From contig NZ_MSGO01000041.1 of assembly GCF_001929375.1 (NCBI RefSeq), forward strand, positions 37,428 to 101,427: a stretch of DNA of 64,000 nucleotides, written 5' to 3'. Position 1 is the stretch's first letter; each line of letters begins with the position of its first letter. This document shows, in pieces, positions 35,201 to 46,468 of this stretch. A program made the translations under genes and the position numbers. The notes beneath the pieces are model-generated. The model worked only from the letters and a program-made list of their open reading frames with translations, did not search any database and was not told where the DNA came from. The DNA comes from Actinomyces oris (lineage in GTDB: Bacteria > Actinomycetota > Actinomycetes > Actinomycetales > Actinomycetaceae).

Positions 35201-37884
35201 TTGCCATCGAGGACTTCGGAGACTTCTTCGAAGCGGTTCACGGTGCCGGGAGGCGGCCCTTCGCCTGGCAGGAGGATCTGCTGAGGCGCCTGGTTGACAC
35301 CGGGACCTGGCCCGAGCAGATCATCGCGCCGACCGGCGCGGGCAAGTCATCGGTCGTGGAGATACACGTCTTCGCCATGGCTCTGCTCGCGGTCGGTGCT
35401 GCTGAGCGCCTGCCCCGACGGCTGGCCGTGGTGGTCAACCGCAGGGCGCTGACCGACTCCCACGCCGCACGTGCGGCAAGGATTCGTTGCATCCTGGAGG
35501 AGGCGCCCGCGGATGACTCGATCCTCAGTCGTGTGCGCGACGCCCTGGTCGGACTGCGTGCGCCCGACGCCGAAGACAGGATCCCGCTGGTCACTACCAC
35601 GATGCGGGGAGCGGCGGCCACGGACCGGGCCTGGCTCAACGCCCCGGAGGCGTGCGCAGTGCTGTGCATTACACCGGCCATGTGGGCGTCGAGCCTGCTG
35701 TTCCGCTCCTACGGTGCTTCCCGGCTCGCGCGTCCCAGGCTGGCAGGGATGCTGGCCCTCGATGCCACCGTGGTGGTTGATGAGGCGCACCTGAGCCGCC
35801 AGATCCTCGTGACTGCCCGGAGGGTGGGGCAGCTGTGCGCTCCAAGCGCGCAGCGGCTCGGAATCCCGGCGCTCCAGACCGTGGAGATGACGGCCACGCC
35901 CTCAGACGACGCGACAGACATCATCGGCGTCACTCCGGAGTCGCTGGCTCATGACGCCCGGTTGGCCGCTCGGGTACGGGCACCCAAGTCGGCTCGGTAC
36001 GTGGAGACGACCGCGTGGCCCGTTAACGGGAAGATGACGAAGGCCTATCGCGATGAGTTTGTCTCTCAGGTGCTCGCCACTGTTGAGGATGCGCGCGAGC
36101 TCCTCCCCGAGGACCCTCGGACGGTGGGGTGTGTCCTCAACCGCGTGGACAGCGCGGTTCAGGTGGCGAAGGCTCTCGGCAAGGAGGGGCTGAACTGCCG
36201 GCTGTGGGTGGGGCGCATGCGCCCCTGGGACCTGGAACGCATGAGGCAAGACGAGCCTGGACTCTTCGATGTCTCAGGGCAACCGGGTATCGACGTTCTC
36301 GTGGCGACTCAGACCATCGAGGTCGGGGTCGACCTGGACCTGGTCCATATGGTGACCGAGCTCGCCCCTGCAAGTGCCCTGGCTCAGCGCGCCGGCCGGG
36401 TCAACCGGCAGGGGCGGCGTGACCGCGCGTGGTTCACCGTCGTCGGCCCTCCAAGGGAAGCACCGTTGAGCAAGGACGTACTACCGTACCGGAAGGAAGA
36501 CCTGCTTGCTGCTCGCACATGGATTCTGAACCGTGCCGATGACGGCGACCTGTCTCCTCTGACGGTCAGCGAGAAGCCGAAGGCACCGCCTGCGGAGTCT
36601 TCGCGCCGCCTGCTGTACCAGCGGCCTGAGCCCTGGGATGCGGCCCTGTGGTCGAAGACGTCGATGAGGCTCGTCGTCGAACCGGAGCTCGATCTGTGGA
36701 TCCGTGATGACCTCGACCCTGAGTCCGGAACTGTGGGGCTTGTCCTGAGGCACCTGAAGGACCTGCCCGATGCGACGGAGTGCGAGACTCTGCTGACTGA
36801 GGTTCCTCCGCAGGATCGTGAGGTCTACCCCATGACTCTGGCCACCGCACGGAAGGTGGTGCAGCGCCTGATAGAGGATACGGATCATCCTTTGGACCGG
36901 TCGGTGTTGTGGCGAGACGGGGCGATCCTGCCCCAGTGGCAGACGATGGTCCTCGAGGATGAAGGCGGAGACAAGAACACGTCTCGTGTGCTTCGCCCCG
37001 GCGACATCCTCATCCTGGATGCCTCCGTACCGCTTCTGACCTCCGGCGTCGTCACAGAGGATGGTGAGGAACGGGGCGAGCCGGTGCCCTACGGGGAACT
37101 CGACGGGGTGGCCGACGTCGTGACCGATCCTGATGAACTGCGCCGGCTGGCGGATCTGGAACCGGATGAGCTGAGTGACATGTTTCCGGGGGAAACAGTG
37201 GTGTGGCCTCCGGGGTGGTGTGAGGAGGACGAGCCCGCATGGATGGTTCGGCGCAGCAGCGTGACACCGGACGACGATTCCGACGACCGTTCCACCTGGT
37301 CCGTGAGCCACCGGGTACTCCTTGCGGACCACAACGCGGCGGTCGCCGCCCGCGCGGGGACACTTGCCGATGGCATCGGTATTGAGTCGGTGCCTGCAGC
37401 GGCCCTGAGAGAGGCCGGCACCTGGCACGACGTCGGGAAGAACGATGCCCGTTTCCAGCGGCTTCTGTGGCGGGGTGATCCCGGCGGCAGGGAGGTGCTT
37501 GCCAAGAGCGGGGGCCGCAGTGCATCGCTGGGGGCCGTGCGACGCGCATGGGCCGATGCTGGGCTCCCTGCGGGGTGGCGCCACGAGCTGGTCTCCGCAG
37601 CTGCTTACTGGGAGCAGGCTGAGCCCGACGGCGTCGAGCGAGAGCTCCGGGACCTGGTCGCCAGGCTGGTGGGGACCAGTCATGGTCGTGGTAGGCCCCT
37701 GTTCGACCACGACCCGGCCACTGCGGGCCCAGACCATGCAGATGCCTTGGAGGAGCTGGTGGGTGAAGGCGAGTGGGAGTCATTGATCGCCCGCACTGAC
37801 AGGCAGTGGGGTCATTGGGGGACCGCCTATCTCGAGGCGCTGCTGCGTGCCGCGGACTGCATGATCTCCATGGAAGGGAAGTGA
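35197..37884 (+). CDS. cas3: Cas3 helicase-nuclease with C-terminal HD domain
   Basis: 895 residues from a GTG overlapping the csb2 stop. The SF2 helicase comes first: Walker A in APTGAGKSSVVEI (about residue 50), motif II VVDEAHLSRQ, TQTIEVGVDLDLVHM and motif VI LAQRAGRVNRQGRRD. The HD nuclease is at the C-terminus (ADHNAAVAARAGTLADG, GTWHDVGKNDARFQ, RHELVSAAAYWEQ, GTSHGRGRP), the reverse of canonical Cas3 but characteristic of the I-U/I-G lineage. It unwinds and degrades target DNA after Cascade binding. All motifs appear intact. Confidence 0.95.
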   Translation: MIAIEDFGDFFEAVHGAGRRPFAWQEDLLRRLVDTGTWPEQIIAPTGAGKSSVVEIHVFAMALLAVGAAERLPRRLAVVVNRRALTDSHAARAARIRCILEEAPADDSILSRVRDALVGLRAPDAEDRIPLVTTTMRGAAATDRAWLNAPEACAVLCITPAMWASSLLFRSYGASRLARPRLAGMLALDATVVVDEAHLSRQILVTARRVGQLCAPSAQRLGIPALQTVEMTATPSDDATDIIGVTPESLAHDARLAARVRAPKSARYVETTAWPVNGKMTKAYRDEFVSQVLATVEDARELLPEDPRTVGCVLNRVDSAVQVAKALGKEGLNCRLWVGRMRPWDLERMRQDEPGLFDVSGQPGIDVLVATQTIEVGVDLDLVHMVTELAPASALAQRAGRVNRQGRRDRAWFTVVGPPREAPLSKDVLPYRKEDLLAARTWILNRADDGDLSPLTVSEKPKAPPAESSRRLLYQRPEPWDAALWSKTSMRLVVEPELDLWIRDDLDPESGTVGLVLRHLKDLPDATECETLLTEVPPQDREVYPMTLATARKVVQRLIEDTDHPLDRSVLWRDGAILPQWQTMVLEDEGGDKNTSRVLRPGDILILDASVPLLTSGVVTEDGEERGEPVPYGELDGVADVVTDPDELRRLADLEPDELSDMFPGETVVWPPGWCEEDEPAWMVRRSSVTPDDDSDDRSTWSVSHRVLLADHNAAVAARAGTLADGIGIESVPAAALREAGTWHDVGKNDARFQRLLWRGDPGGREVLAKSGGRSASLGAVRRAWADAGLPAGWRHELVSAAAYWEQAEPDGVERELRDLVARLVGTSHGRGRPLFDHDPATAGPDHADALEELVGEGEWESLIARTDRQWGHWGTAYLEALLRAADCMISMEGK

Positions 37885-38912
37885 TGGGGATGATCCTTGG
37901 TGGAGAAATCACCAGCGCGCTGACAACCTTCGCGGGACTTGGGCTGGCGCTCATTCTGGAAGGTGACGGGGCCGAGCGCGTCCGGCTCGGCTGGACCGAC
38001 GCCGCCGAGCCCCGGATGATTGTCACCGCGGACGGCTACGACGATGCGGACATCGCGGTTGCTGTTCATGAGCACGCCGCGGCGTCTGTGGCTCCAGGAA
38101 GTTGGGTGCAAGCTGACTTGGAAAGCGAACCGTGGGTCGACAAGAAAGGTAGGTGGGTGGCCGCTGTTATGAGTCCTCGGATTTCCAGGCCTGATCAAGG
38201 AAAAGAGTGTAAGTGGGGGTATCTTCAAAGGCGTCGTCATTTTGTGATTGATCGGTGTCGGGAGGATGGTTCCAAATGGGGTGATCTGGAATTTATGGGT
38301 GGGCTTGGTGAGCCTTCCTACTGGTGGAGTAAGGTTGATGGTGGAGCCAGTAGATGGGAAATGAAAACTCGACAGAATTATCAGAACTTTGTTCATGATC
38401 GACTGCGAGGCTTGGCTGAGATCGTCGCAACTCGAGATGGGGAGAGTGTTAGGTCTGGGTTAGTTGGTGAAGTGGTAATAGATGAAGCATACGCGAAGGA
38501 GTCGTCAGAAAAATCGAGGACGGCCACTGGGCTGACCTCGCCTCGGTTCACCGATAGTGCCGTCGCCTGGTGCGCCCTGTGGGGGATCTCGTCATTCCCT
38601 GTCATCCACCGACTCATGGGAGCCTCCGTCACTGCCGGGGCAGTGCCGATTGGCAACTTCATCCCGACGCACCTGGTGGTCCCGGTCCTCGTAGGTCCTC
38701 ATTCCTTGGACAGGTGGCGGGCGGTGGTGGTCTCCGAGCAGGTCATCCAGGCTGCGACGAGTACGGAGTCGGCTGCTGCAGTGAGAATGGCGCGTGCCTG
38801 GCTCGTGGCGCACAGTGCCCGAGCGATCCTGACGTTCCGCGTCAACGTCAGTGATAACCCCAATGCCCCCGAGCGCTCTTTGGGCGAGGGGAGACTGGAG
38901 GTGCTGACCTGA
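37884..38912 (+). CDS. csb3: Csb3-like Cas8 subunit of type I-G
   Basis: 342 residues; the ATG shares one base with the cas3 stop and GGAAGGGA precedes it. By position and size it fits Csb3 (Cas8u2), the short large-subunit version found in some I-U/I-G loci instead of the roughly 700-residue Csx17. N-terminus ILGGEITSALTTFAGLGLAL; C-terminus ends in RAWLVAHSARAILTFRVN. The middle (about 38130-38520) is much AT-richer and Trp/Arg/Lys-rich (KWGYLQRRRHFVIDRC). It probably contributes PAM recognition. Assignment rests on context and general resemblance, less on motifs. Confidence 0.72.
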   Translation: MGMILGGEITSALTTFAGLGLALILEGDGAERVRLGWTDAAEPRMIVTADGYDDADIAVAVHEHAAASVAPGSWVQADLESEPWVDKKGRWVAAVMSPRISRPDQGKECKWGYLQRRRHFVIDRCREDGSKWGDLEFMGGLGEPSYWWSKVDGGASRWEMKTRQNYQNFVHDRLRGLAEIVATRDGESVRSGLVGEVVIDEAYAKESSEKSRTATGLTSPRFTDSAVAWCALWGISSFPVIHRLMGASVTAGAVPIGNFIPTHLVVPVLVGPHSLDRWRAVVVSEQVIQAATSTESAAAVRMARAWLVAHSARAILTFRVNVSDNPNAPERSLGEGRLEVLT

Positions 38913-41024
<2,112 letters not shown>

Positions 41025-41200
41025 CGCGAGCGCTCCGGTACTCAAAGAACCCTGGGCAGCGCTCGCGGCAACAGAACGTTGAAATGGCGGGGATTCTGCG
41101 AGGTGAGGTGAGGGGTGGGGCGGCTGAGCGGGAGTCCAAGCACGGAGCGCTCGCGAAGCAGCCTCAGAGGGGCTTGGTGACGGGCTATACTGAGCGGACC
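41025..41200 (+). promoter_or_regulatory. CRISPR leader
   Basis: 176 bp from the cas2 stop to the first repeat. A 10-bp stem (41025-41034 with 41058-41067) could terminate cas2 transcription. AGCGCTCGCG recurs at 41146-41155, giving two direct copies and one inverted copy in the leader. A TATACT -10-like box at 41186-41191 lies 9 bp before repeat 1. The leader is placed here because the degenerate repeat is at the other end. Confidence 0.7.
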
Positions 41201-41597
41201 GTTGCAGTTCCTTCGGGAACTGCACTTCATTGAGGCGAGCCCTACCTCTACGGGTGGGTGACGGATCGGCGGTTGCAGTTCCTTCGGGAACTGCACTTCA
41301 TTGAGGCCTCAGCAGGTGAGCCAGGAAGCGCGCCAGGCGTTCCAGGTTGCAGTTCCTTCGGGAACTGCACTTCATTGAGGCGCCATCATCGTTAGGCCCG
41401 AGCAGTCGAAGCTGTCCGGTGTTGCAGTTCCTTCGGGAACTGCACTTCATTGAGGCGGGTCCGGTTCGCAGGCGGGCACGTGGGTCACTGGGTTGCAGTT
41501 CCTTCGGGAACTGCACTTCATTGAGGCGCGGAGGGCGTGACGGCGCTGAGGATGGACACGAGGTTGCAGTTCCTTCGGGAACTGCACTTCATTGAGG
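41201..41597 (+). CRISPR. Type I-G CRISPR array, 6 repeats and 5 spacers
   Basis: Repeats of 36 bp start at 41201, 41272, 41346, 41421, 41492 and 41563. They begin GTTGCAGTTCC and end ATTGAGGC; the last lacks the final C. Spacers are 35, 38, 39, 35 and 35 bp (41237-41271, 41308-41345, 41382-41420, 41457-41491, 41528-41562). Each repeat holds a perfect 8-bp hairpin (GCAGTTCC with GGAACTGC) closed by a TTCG loop. The 3' ATTGAGGC resembles the usual 8-nt crRNA handle, so transcription runs rightward. Confidence 0.98.
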
Positions 41598-41643
41598 TAG
41601 GTGGGGATTGATGCACCTACTACGGTCGTCGATCCCCACCTAC
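41597..41643. terminator. Hairpin at the distal end of the array
   Basis: A perfect 12-bp stem (41597-41608 with 41632-41643) and a 23-nt loop. It overlaps the last base of the final repeat and the stop codon of the convergent cysteine desulfurase gene, and probably terminates both. Confidence 0.65.
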
Positions 41644-42860
41644 TGCTCTTTGTGCGTCACCTTCCAGGCTCGCCTGGCCCCTTCCAGGGCGGCGGGCAGG
41701 GCGGCGAGCAGGCGCTCGACATCGTCGGAGCCCGTCTCCCGACCCAGGGAGCAGCGCAGCGTAGAGCGGGCCGGCCCCTCCTGAAAGCCCATCGCCAGGA
41801 GCACATGACTGGGCTGGGTGACCCCGGCGTGGCAGGCCGACCCCGCCGATGCATCAACCCCCGCCAGGTCCAGGGCCATGAGCAGCGCCTCGGCGTCGGC
41901 CTCCTCGAACCACAGGTGCGCCGTGGAGGCCACATGATCGGCACCCTCCGGCAATGTGGCGTGAACACCCGGAAGTGCCCCAGCGCCCTCCAGAATCCGG
42001 CGCCGCAGCGCCGCCAGCCGGGACTCCTGCTCCTCCCTCTCGGCGACCGCCAGTTCCACCGCCAGGGCCAGCGCCCGGGCCGCCACCACGTCCTGCGTGC
42101 CCGAGCGGAGCCCCCGCTCCTGACGGCCCCCGCCCGTGGCCGGCGTCAACGCCAGGTCGCGGCGAACCACCAGGGCCCCTACCCCCACCGGCGCCCCCAG
42201 CTTGTGGCCGCTCAGGCTCATCGCATCCAGGCCCCAGCCATGGAAGTCCACCGGAACCTTCCCCAGCGCCGCAACTACGTCGGAGTGGATGGGCACGTAC
42301 CCGGTCTCGCCGGGGCGCCCGGCGCCACTGGCCTCACGCACGCGCTCCACCAGCGCCGCCATGTCCTGAACCACGCCGGTCTCATTGTTCGCCGTCATCA
42401 CCGAGACCAGGGAAGCGGGGGAGTGGTCGGTGCTGCCCGCCGGCGCCACCGCCCGATCCACCGAGTCGAGCTCGACCCGTCCGGTGCCGTCAACCTCCAG
42501 CAGGCTCAGCCCCGCCCCCAGCTGGTCCACGGCGGTGCGCGCCGAGTCCAGAACCGCCGGATGCTCGATCGGAGAGACCACCAGCCGCCCGCCCGGCACC
42601 GCTCGCGCCCGCCCCGAGACCACCAGGGCATCGGCCTCCGTGCCACCGGAAGTCAGCAACACCTCATGCGCATCCACCCCCAGAGCACTCGCCAGGCGAG
42701 CACGCGCCTGCGCCAGCAGCGCCCCCACCCGCCGGCCCGCAGTGTGCTGCGCACTCGGATTCGCCCAGCCACCGAGCCCACTGGCCAGGTCCTCAGCGAC
42801 CTGCCGGGCGACCTCGGGGCGGACCAGGCAGGAGGCGGCATGATCGAGATAGGTGCGCAC
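41640..42860 (-). CDS. Cysteine desulfurase (NifS/IscS family)
   Basis: 406 residues from a GTG at 42860. PLP enzyme converting cysteine to alanine with a persulfide. N-terminus YLDHAASCLVRPEV; the PLP Lys is in SLSGHKLGAPVGVGAL, and the catalytic Cys in DASAGSACHAG (about residue 328), on a loop typical of class I enzymes; TANNETGVVQ is conserved. As a stand-alone gene it may supply sulfur to MnmA, in line with actinobacterial pairs. It is convergent with the CRISPR array, its stop lying within the shared hairpin, and divergent from nudC. Confidence 0.94.
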   Translation of the reverse strand: MRTYLDHAASCLVRPEVARQVAEDLASGLGGWANPSAQHTAGRRVGALLAQARARLASALGVDAHEVLLTSGGTEADALVVSGRARAVPGGRLVVSPIEHPAVLDSARTAVDQLGAGLSLLEVDGTGRVELDSVDRAVAPAGSTDHSPASLVSVMTANNETGVVQDMAALVERVREASGAGRPGETGYVPIHSDVVAALGKVPVDFHGWGLDAMSLSGHKLGAPVGVGALVVRRDLALTPATGGGRQERGLRSGTQDVVAARALALAVELAVAEREEQESRLAALRRRILEGAGALPGVHATLPEGADHVASTAHLWFEEADAEALLMALDLAGVDASAGSACHAGVTQPSHVLLAMGFQEGPARSTLRCSLGRETGSDDVERLLAALPAALEGARRAWKVTHKEQ

Positions 42861-42898
42861 ACCCCCAGCCTAGACGGCGGCTCAGAAGAGCCAGACTT

Positions 42899-43019
42899 TG
42901 TCCACATGGGACGGTTTTGAACCCGCTTTTCGCATGCGGAGCCAACCAGTAACGCTCTGACCTGTACAGATGCTCATGGCTCTCGACCGACTCGTCGCTA
43001 AAACCGTCCCATATGGACA
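42899..43019. repeat. 121-bp element bounded by 21-bp inverted repeats
   Basis: 42899-42919 and 42999-43019 are inverted copies with 19 of 21 positions pairing (GTCCC and AAAACCG cores). The element sits in the middle of the 310-bp divergent gap (42861-43170) between the cysteine desulfurase and nudC. No target-site duplication is obvious. It could be a MITE-like insertion or a long-range operator. The rest of the gap shows nothing distinct apart from the nudC ribosome site. Confidence 0.6.
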
Positions 43020-43170
43020 CATTCCCGCCGGCCCCGCCTCGCACCCGCGCCTCCGAGCCACAGGATGCGTCGTGGACGTCGCCGAGGAAGCTCCCAAGTC
43101 CCATACTCACCTCCTATCGGTATGGGCGCGCCCATGTGCGCCTCGAAGCAGGGGATGGGAGAGTGAACCC

Positions 43171-44286
43171 ATGCGCACCGACCAGCTCGCCCTGTCCCGC
43201 TCCGCCACCGACCGCGACGCCGAGCGACGCAGCGAGCCCGGGCTGCTGGAGCGCCTCGCCGCCGACCCCGAGACCCGCGTGCTGCTGGTCGACGCCCGCG
43301 GCCGTGTCGCCCTGACCGGCCCCGCCATCCACCCCGACCTGCCTGACGACGGTCTCACCCCGCCCAGCCTCATCGGCAGCCCCGGCGCCACCGCCTGGGA
43401 AGGCCCCGGCACCCGCAGCGGCTGGGGCCTTCCCGACCTGCGCGTCGGCTACCTCGGAGCCTCCGCCCCCACCTGCTGCCCCGACCTGGCCGTTCTCTAC
43501 ATGGGCCGCGAGCTCGCCGATGACGCAGCCCCCACCGGCCCCGCCTGGATCGCTGTCGTCGTGCCCCAGGCCCTCGAGGTCCCCGACGCCCCCGAGCCGC
43601 CCGCCACCGGCTCCGACGCCGAGGGCACTGCCGTCGACCACCCCGACCTGCGCCGCCTGCTGGAGCGCTACCCGCTCTCCGCCCTGCGAGCCATGGGTGC
43701 CCAGATGACGGCCCGCGACGCAGGCCTGGCCACCACGGCCACCGCCCTGGCCGCCTGGCACGCCCGCTCCGCCTACTGCCCGGCCTGCGGCGGACGCACC
43801 GAGATCATCGAGGCAGGCTGGGCCCGCCGCTGCTCCGACTGCGCCACCGTCCACTTCCCGCGCACCGACCCGGCCGTCATCATGACGGTCACCGACACCT
43901 CCGACCGCCTCCTCCTCGTGCGCGGCGCCACCTGGGCTCCCCGGCGCTACTCGGTCGTGGCTGGCTTCGTCGAGGCCGGGGAGTCCGTTGAGGCGGCCGT
44001 GGCCCGGGAGGTGTGGGAGGAGACCGGACTGCGCGTGGCCGATGTCGAGTACGTCGCCTCCCAACCCTGGCCCTTCCCGCGCTCCCTCATGCTCGGCTGC
44101 CGCGCCCACCTGGCCCCCGGCGAGGACCGGCCCCGACCCGACGGTCAGGAGGTCGTCGAGGCCCGCCTCGTCTCCCGTGACGAGCTCACCGCGGCCGCCG
44201 ACGACGGCAGCATCCTCCTGCCCGGCCCCACCTCAATCGCCCGCCTCCTCATCGAGGACTGGTACGGCGGCCCCATCGTCAGCTGA
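43171..44286 (+). CDS. nudC: NADH pyrophosphatase (NudC-type Nudix hydrolase)
   Basis: 371 residues from the ATG at 43171 (GGGAG upstream). A variable N-domain is followed by the zinc ribbon YCPACGG with RRCSDCATVHFPR, then the Nudix box GFVEAGESVEAAVAREVWEE, and the NADH-specific SQPWPFPRSLM array that distinguishes NudC. Family activity: hydrolysis of NAD(H) to NMN(H) and AMP, and decapping of NAD-capped RNA. Four zinc cysteines are present. Divergent from the cysteine desulfurase gene. Confidence 0.95.
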   Translation: MRTDQLALSRSATDRDAERRSEPGLLERLAADPETRVLLVDARGRVALTGPAIHPDLPDDGLTPPSLIGSPGATAWEGPGTRSGWGLPDLRVGYLGASAPTCCPDLAVLYMGRELADDAAPTGPAWIAVVVPQALEVPDAPEPPATGSDAEGTAVDHPDLRRLLERYPLSALRAMGAQMTARDAGLATTATALAAWHARSAYCPACGGRTEIIEAGWARRCSDCATVHFPRTDPAVIMTVTDTSDRLLLVRGATWAPRRYSVVAGFVEAGESVEAAVAREVWEETGLRVADVEYVASQPWPFPRSLMLGCRAHLAPGEDRPRPDGQEVVEARLVSRDELTAAADDGSILLPGPTSIARLLIEDWYGGPIVS

Positions 44287-44349
44287 CGCCACCCGGCCCG
44301 GGCCAAGGACCGTCGATTCCTGTCACCGCCGCGTGGCAGGCTGGTGCCG

Positions 44350-46437
44350 ATGAGCCCGACCACCCCCCACCCCGCCCCTCTCGACGCATCGAGGCTCCTG
44401 GAGGCCCTCGACCCCGACCAGCGCGAGGTCGCCGAGCACCTCGAAGGACCCCTGTGCGTCCTGGCCGGCGCCGGCACCGGCAAGACCCGGGCCATCACCT
44501 ACCGCATCGCCCACGGCGTGGCCACCGGCGCCTACCAGGCCACCCAGGTCCTGGCCGTCACCTTCACCGCCCGCGCCGCCGGCGAGATGCGCTCGCGCCT
44601 GGCCGACCTCGGCGTCCCCGGCGTCCAGGCCCGCACCTTCCACGCCGCCGCCCTGCGCCAGCTCACCTACTTCTGGCCCACCGCCATCGGCGGGCGTCGC
44701 CCCGACATCCAGGCCCACAAGGCGCCCCTGGTCGGTGCCGCCGCCCGCCGCCTGGGCCTGCCCACCGACCGGGCCACCGTGCGGGACCTGGCCGCCGAGG
44801 TCGAGTGGGCCAAGGTCACCATGACCCTGCCCGAGGACTACGCCCAGGCCGCCGTCGCCGCCGGCCGCACCGGCGTGGCCGGGCAGGAGGCGGCCACGGT
44901 CGCCCAGGTCCTGTCCCTCTACGAGGAGGCCAAGAGCGAGCGCGGCGTCATCGACTTCGAGGACGTGCTCCTGCTGACCATCGGGATCCTCCTGGACCGC
45001 GAGGACGTCGCCGCCCAGGTGCGCGGCCAGTACAAGCACTTCGTCGTCGACGAGTACCAGGACGTCTCCCCGCTCCAGCAGCGCCTGCTGGACCTGTGGC
45101 TGGGACGGCGCCGCCAGCTGTGCGTGGTGGGGGACGTCTCCCAGACCATCTACTCCTTCACCGGGGCCACGCCCGCGTTCCTCACCGGCTTCGCCACCCG
45201 CTACGAGGGGGCGCGCACCGTGCGCCTGAGCCGCGACTACCGCTCTACCCCGCAGGTCGTCTCCCTGGCCAACCGGGTCCTCTCGCGCTCGCGGCGCGGG
45301 GGAGGCGGCCTGCACCTGCCCGCCGGCGCCGTCGAGCTGGTCGCCCAGCGGCCCAGCGGCCCCGCCGTGCGCTTCGAGACCTACGACGACGACATCGCCG
45401 AGGCCGAGGGCGCCGTCGCTCAGGTACGCCGCCTGCAGGCCGCCGGGGTCCCCCTGAGCGAGATCGCGATCCTGTACCGCACCAACTCCCAGTCCGAGGT
45501 CTTCGAGCAGGCCCTGGCAGGCGCCCAGATCGGCTACCTCGTGCGCGGCGGCGAGCGCTTCTTCGAACGCGAGGAGGTCAAACGCGCCATGGCCGTCATC
45601 CTGGGGGCAGCCCGCACCGAGAAGGCCACTCTCACCGGCGACCTCGGCCAGGACGCGCGCACCGTCCTGGCCCGCGAGGGCTGGAGCGAGGAGCCGCCCG
45701 CACCCCGCGGAGCCGTGCGCGAGCGCTGGGACGCCCTCAACGCCCTGGTGGCCCTGGCCGATGAGATGGCCCAGACCCGCGGAGCCGATCTCGACGCCTT
45801 CCACACCGAGCTGCGTGAGCGCGCCGACGCCCAGAACGCCCCCACCGTCGAGGGCGTCACCCTGTCCTCCCTGCACGCCGCCAAAGGTCTGGAGTGGGAC
45901 GCCGTCATCCTCGCCGGCGTCTGCGAGGGGCTGCTGCCGATCTCCCTGGCCGAGGGGCAGGCCGCCATCGAGGAGGAGCGGCGCCTGCTCTACGTGGGCG
46001 TCACCCGTGCGCGCGAGCACCTCATCATCTCCTACGCGCGCGCCCGCAACACCGGGGGACGGGCCGCCCGCAAGCCCTCCCGTTTCCTGGACGGCCTGTG
46101 GCCCACCGGCCACGGCGCCAAAGACGCCTCCCGGCGCCAGGGCCGCCGCAGCGCCAAGGAACGCTCCCGGCAGTCCGCCGCCGACTTCGAGGCCAACAAC
46201 GACCCCCGCACCATCGCCCTGTTCGAGGAGCTACGGGCCTGGCGCTCCCAGGTCGCCAAGGAGAGATCCAGGCCCGCCTACACGGTCTTCGCCGACGCCA
46301 CCCTGCGGGACATCGCCGTCGTCAAACCCACCAGCCTGCCCCAGCTCTCCCTCATCCGCGGCGTGGGCGCCACCAAGCTCCAGGACTACGGCGGGCCGGT
46401 CCTGGCCCTCCTGCGCGACTTCGAGGCCGAGAGCTGA
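44350..46437 (+). CDS. uvrD2: UvrD2-like SF1 DNA helicase with HRDC domain
   Basis: 695 residues from the ATG at 44350 (an in-frame GTG lies 6 bp earlier). SF1A helicase motifs: Walker A LAGAGTGKTRAITYR, motif II HFVVDEYQDVSPLQQ, GDVSQTIYSFTGA, LSRDYRST, and motif V/VI TLSSLHAAKGLEWDAVI with LLYVGVTRAREHL. The C-terminus after a basic linker is HRDC-like (LFEELRAWRSQVAKERSRPAYTVFADATL). The HRDC and the neighbouring E1-like gene match the actinobacterial UvrD2 locus. It translocates 3'-5' on DNA in repair. Confidence 0.93.
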   Translation: MSPTTPHPAPLDASRLLEALDPDQREVAEHLEGPLCVLAGAGTGKTRAITYRIAHGVATGAYQATQVLAVTFTARAAGEMRSRLADLGVPGVQARTFHAAALRQLTYFWPTAIGGRRPDIQAHKAPLVGAAARRLGLPTDRATVRDLAAEVEWAKVTMTLPEDYAQAAVAAGRTGVAGQEAATVAQVLSLYEEAKSERGVIDFEDVLLLTIGILLDREDVAAQVRGQYKHFVVDEYQDVSPLQQRLLDLWLGRRRQLCVVGDVSQTIYSFTGATPAFLTGFATRYEGARTVRLSRDYRSTPQVVSLANRVLSRSRRGGGGLHLPAGAVELVAQRPSGPAVRFETYDDDIAEAEGAVAQVRRLQAAGVPLSEIAILYRTNSQSEVFEQALAGAQIGYLVRGGERFFEREEVKRAMAVILGAARTEKATLTGDLGQDARTVLAREGWSEEPPAPRGAVRERWDALNALVALADEMAQTRGADLDAFHTELRERADAQNAPTVEGVTLSSLHAAKGLEWDAVILAGVCEGLLPISLAEGQAAIEEERRLLYVGVTRAREHLIISYARARNTGGRAARKPSRFLDGLWPTGHGAKDASRRQGRRSAKERSRQSAADFEANNDPRTIALFEELRAWRSQVAKERSRPAYTVFADATLRDIAVVKPTSLPQLSLIRGVGATKLQDYGGPVLALLRDFEAES

Positions 46438-46468
46438 GCGGCCCAGGCGAGCTCCTGCCCGACGGCGC

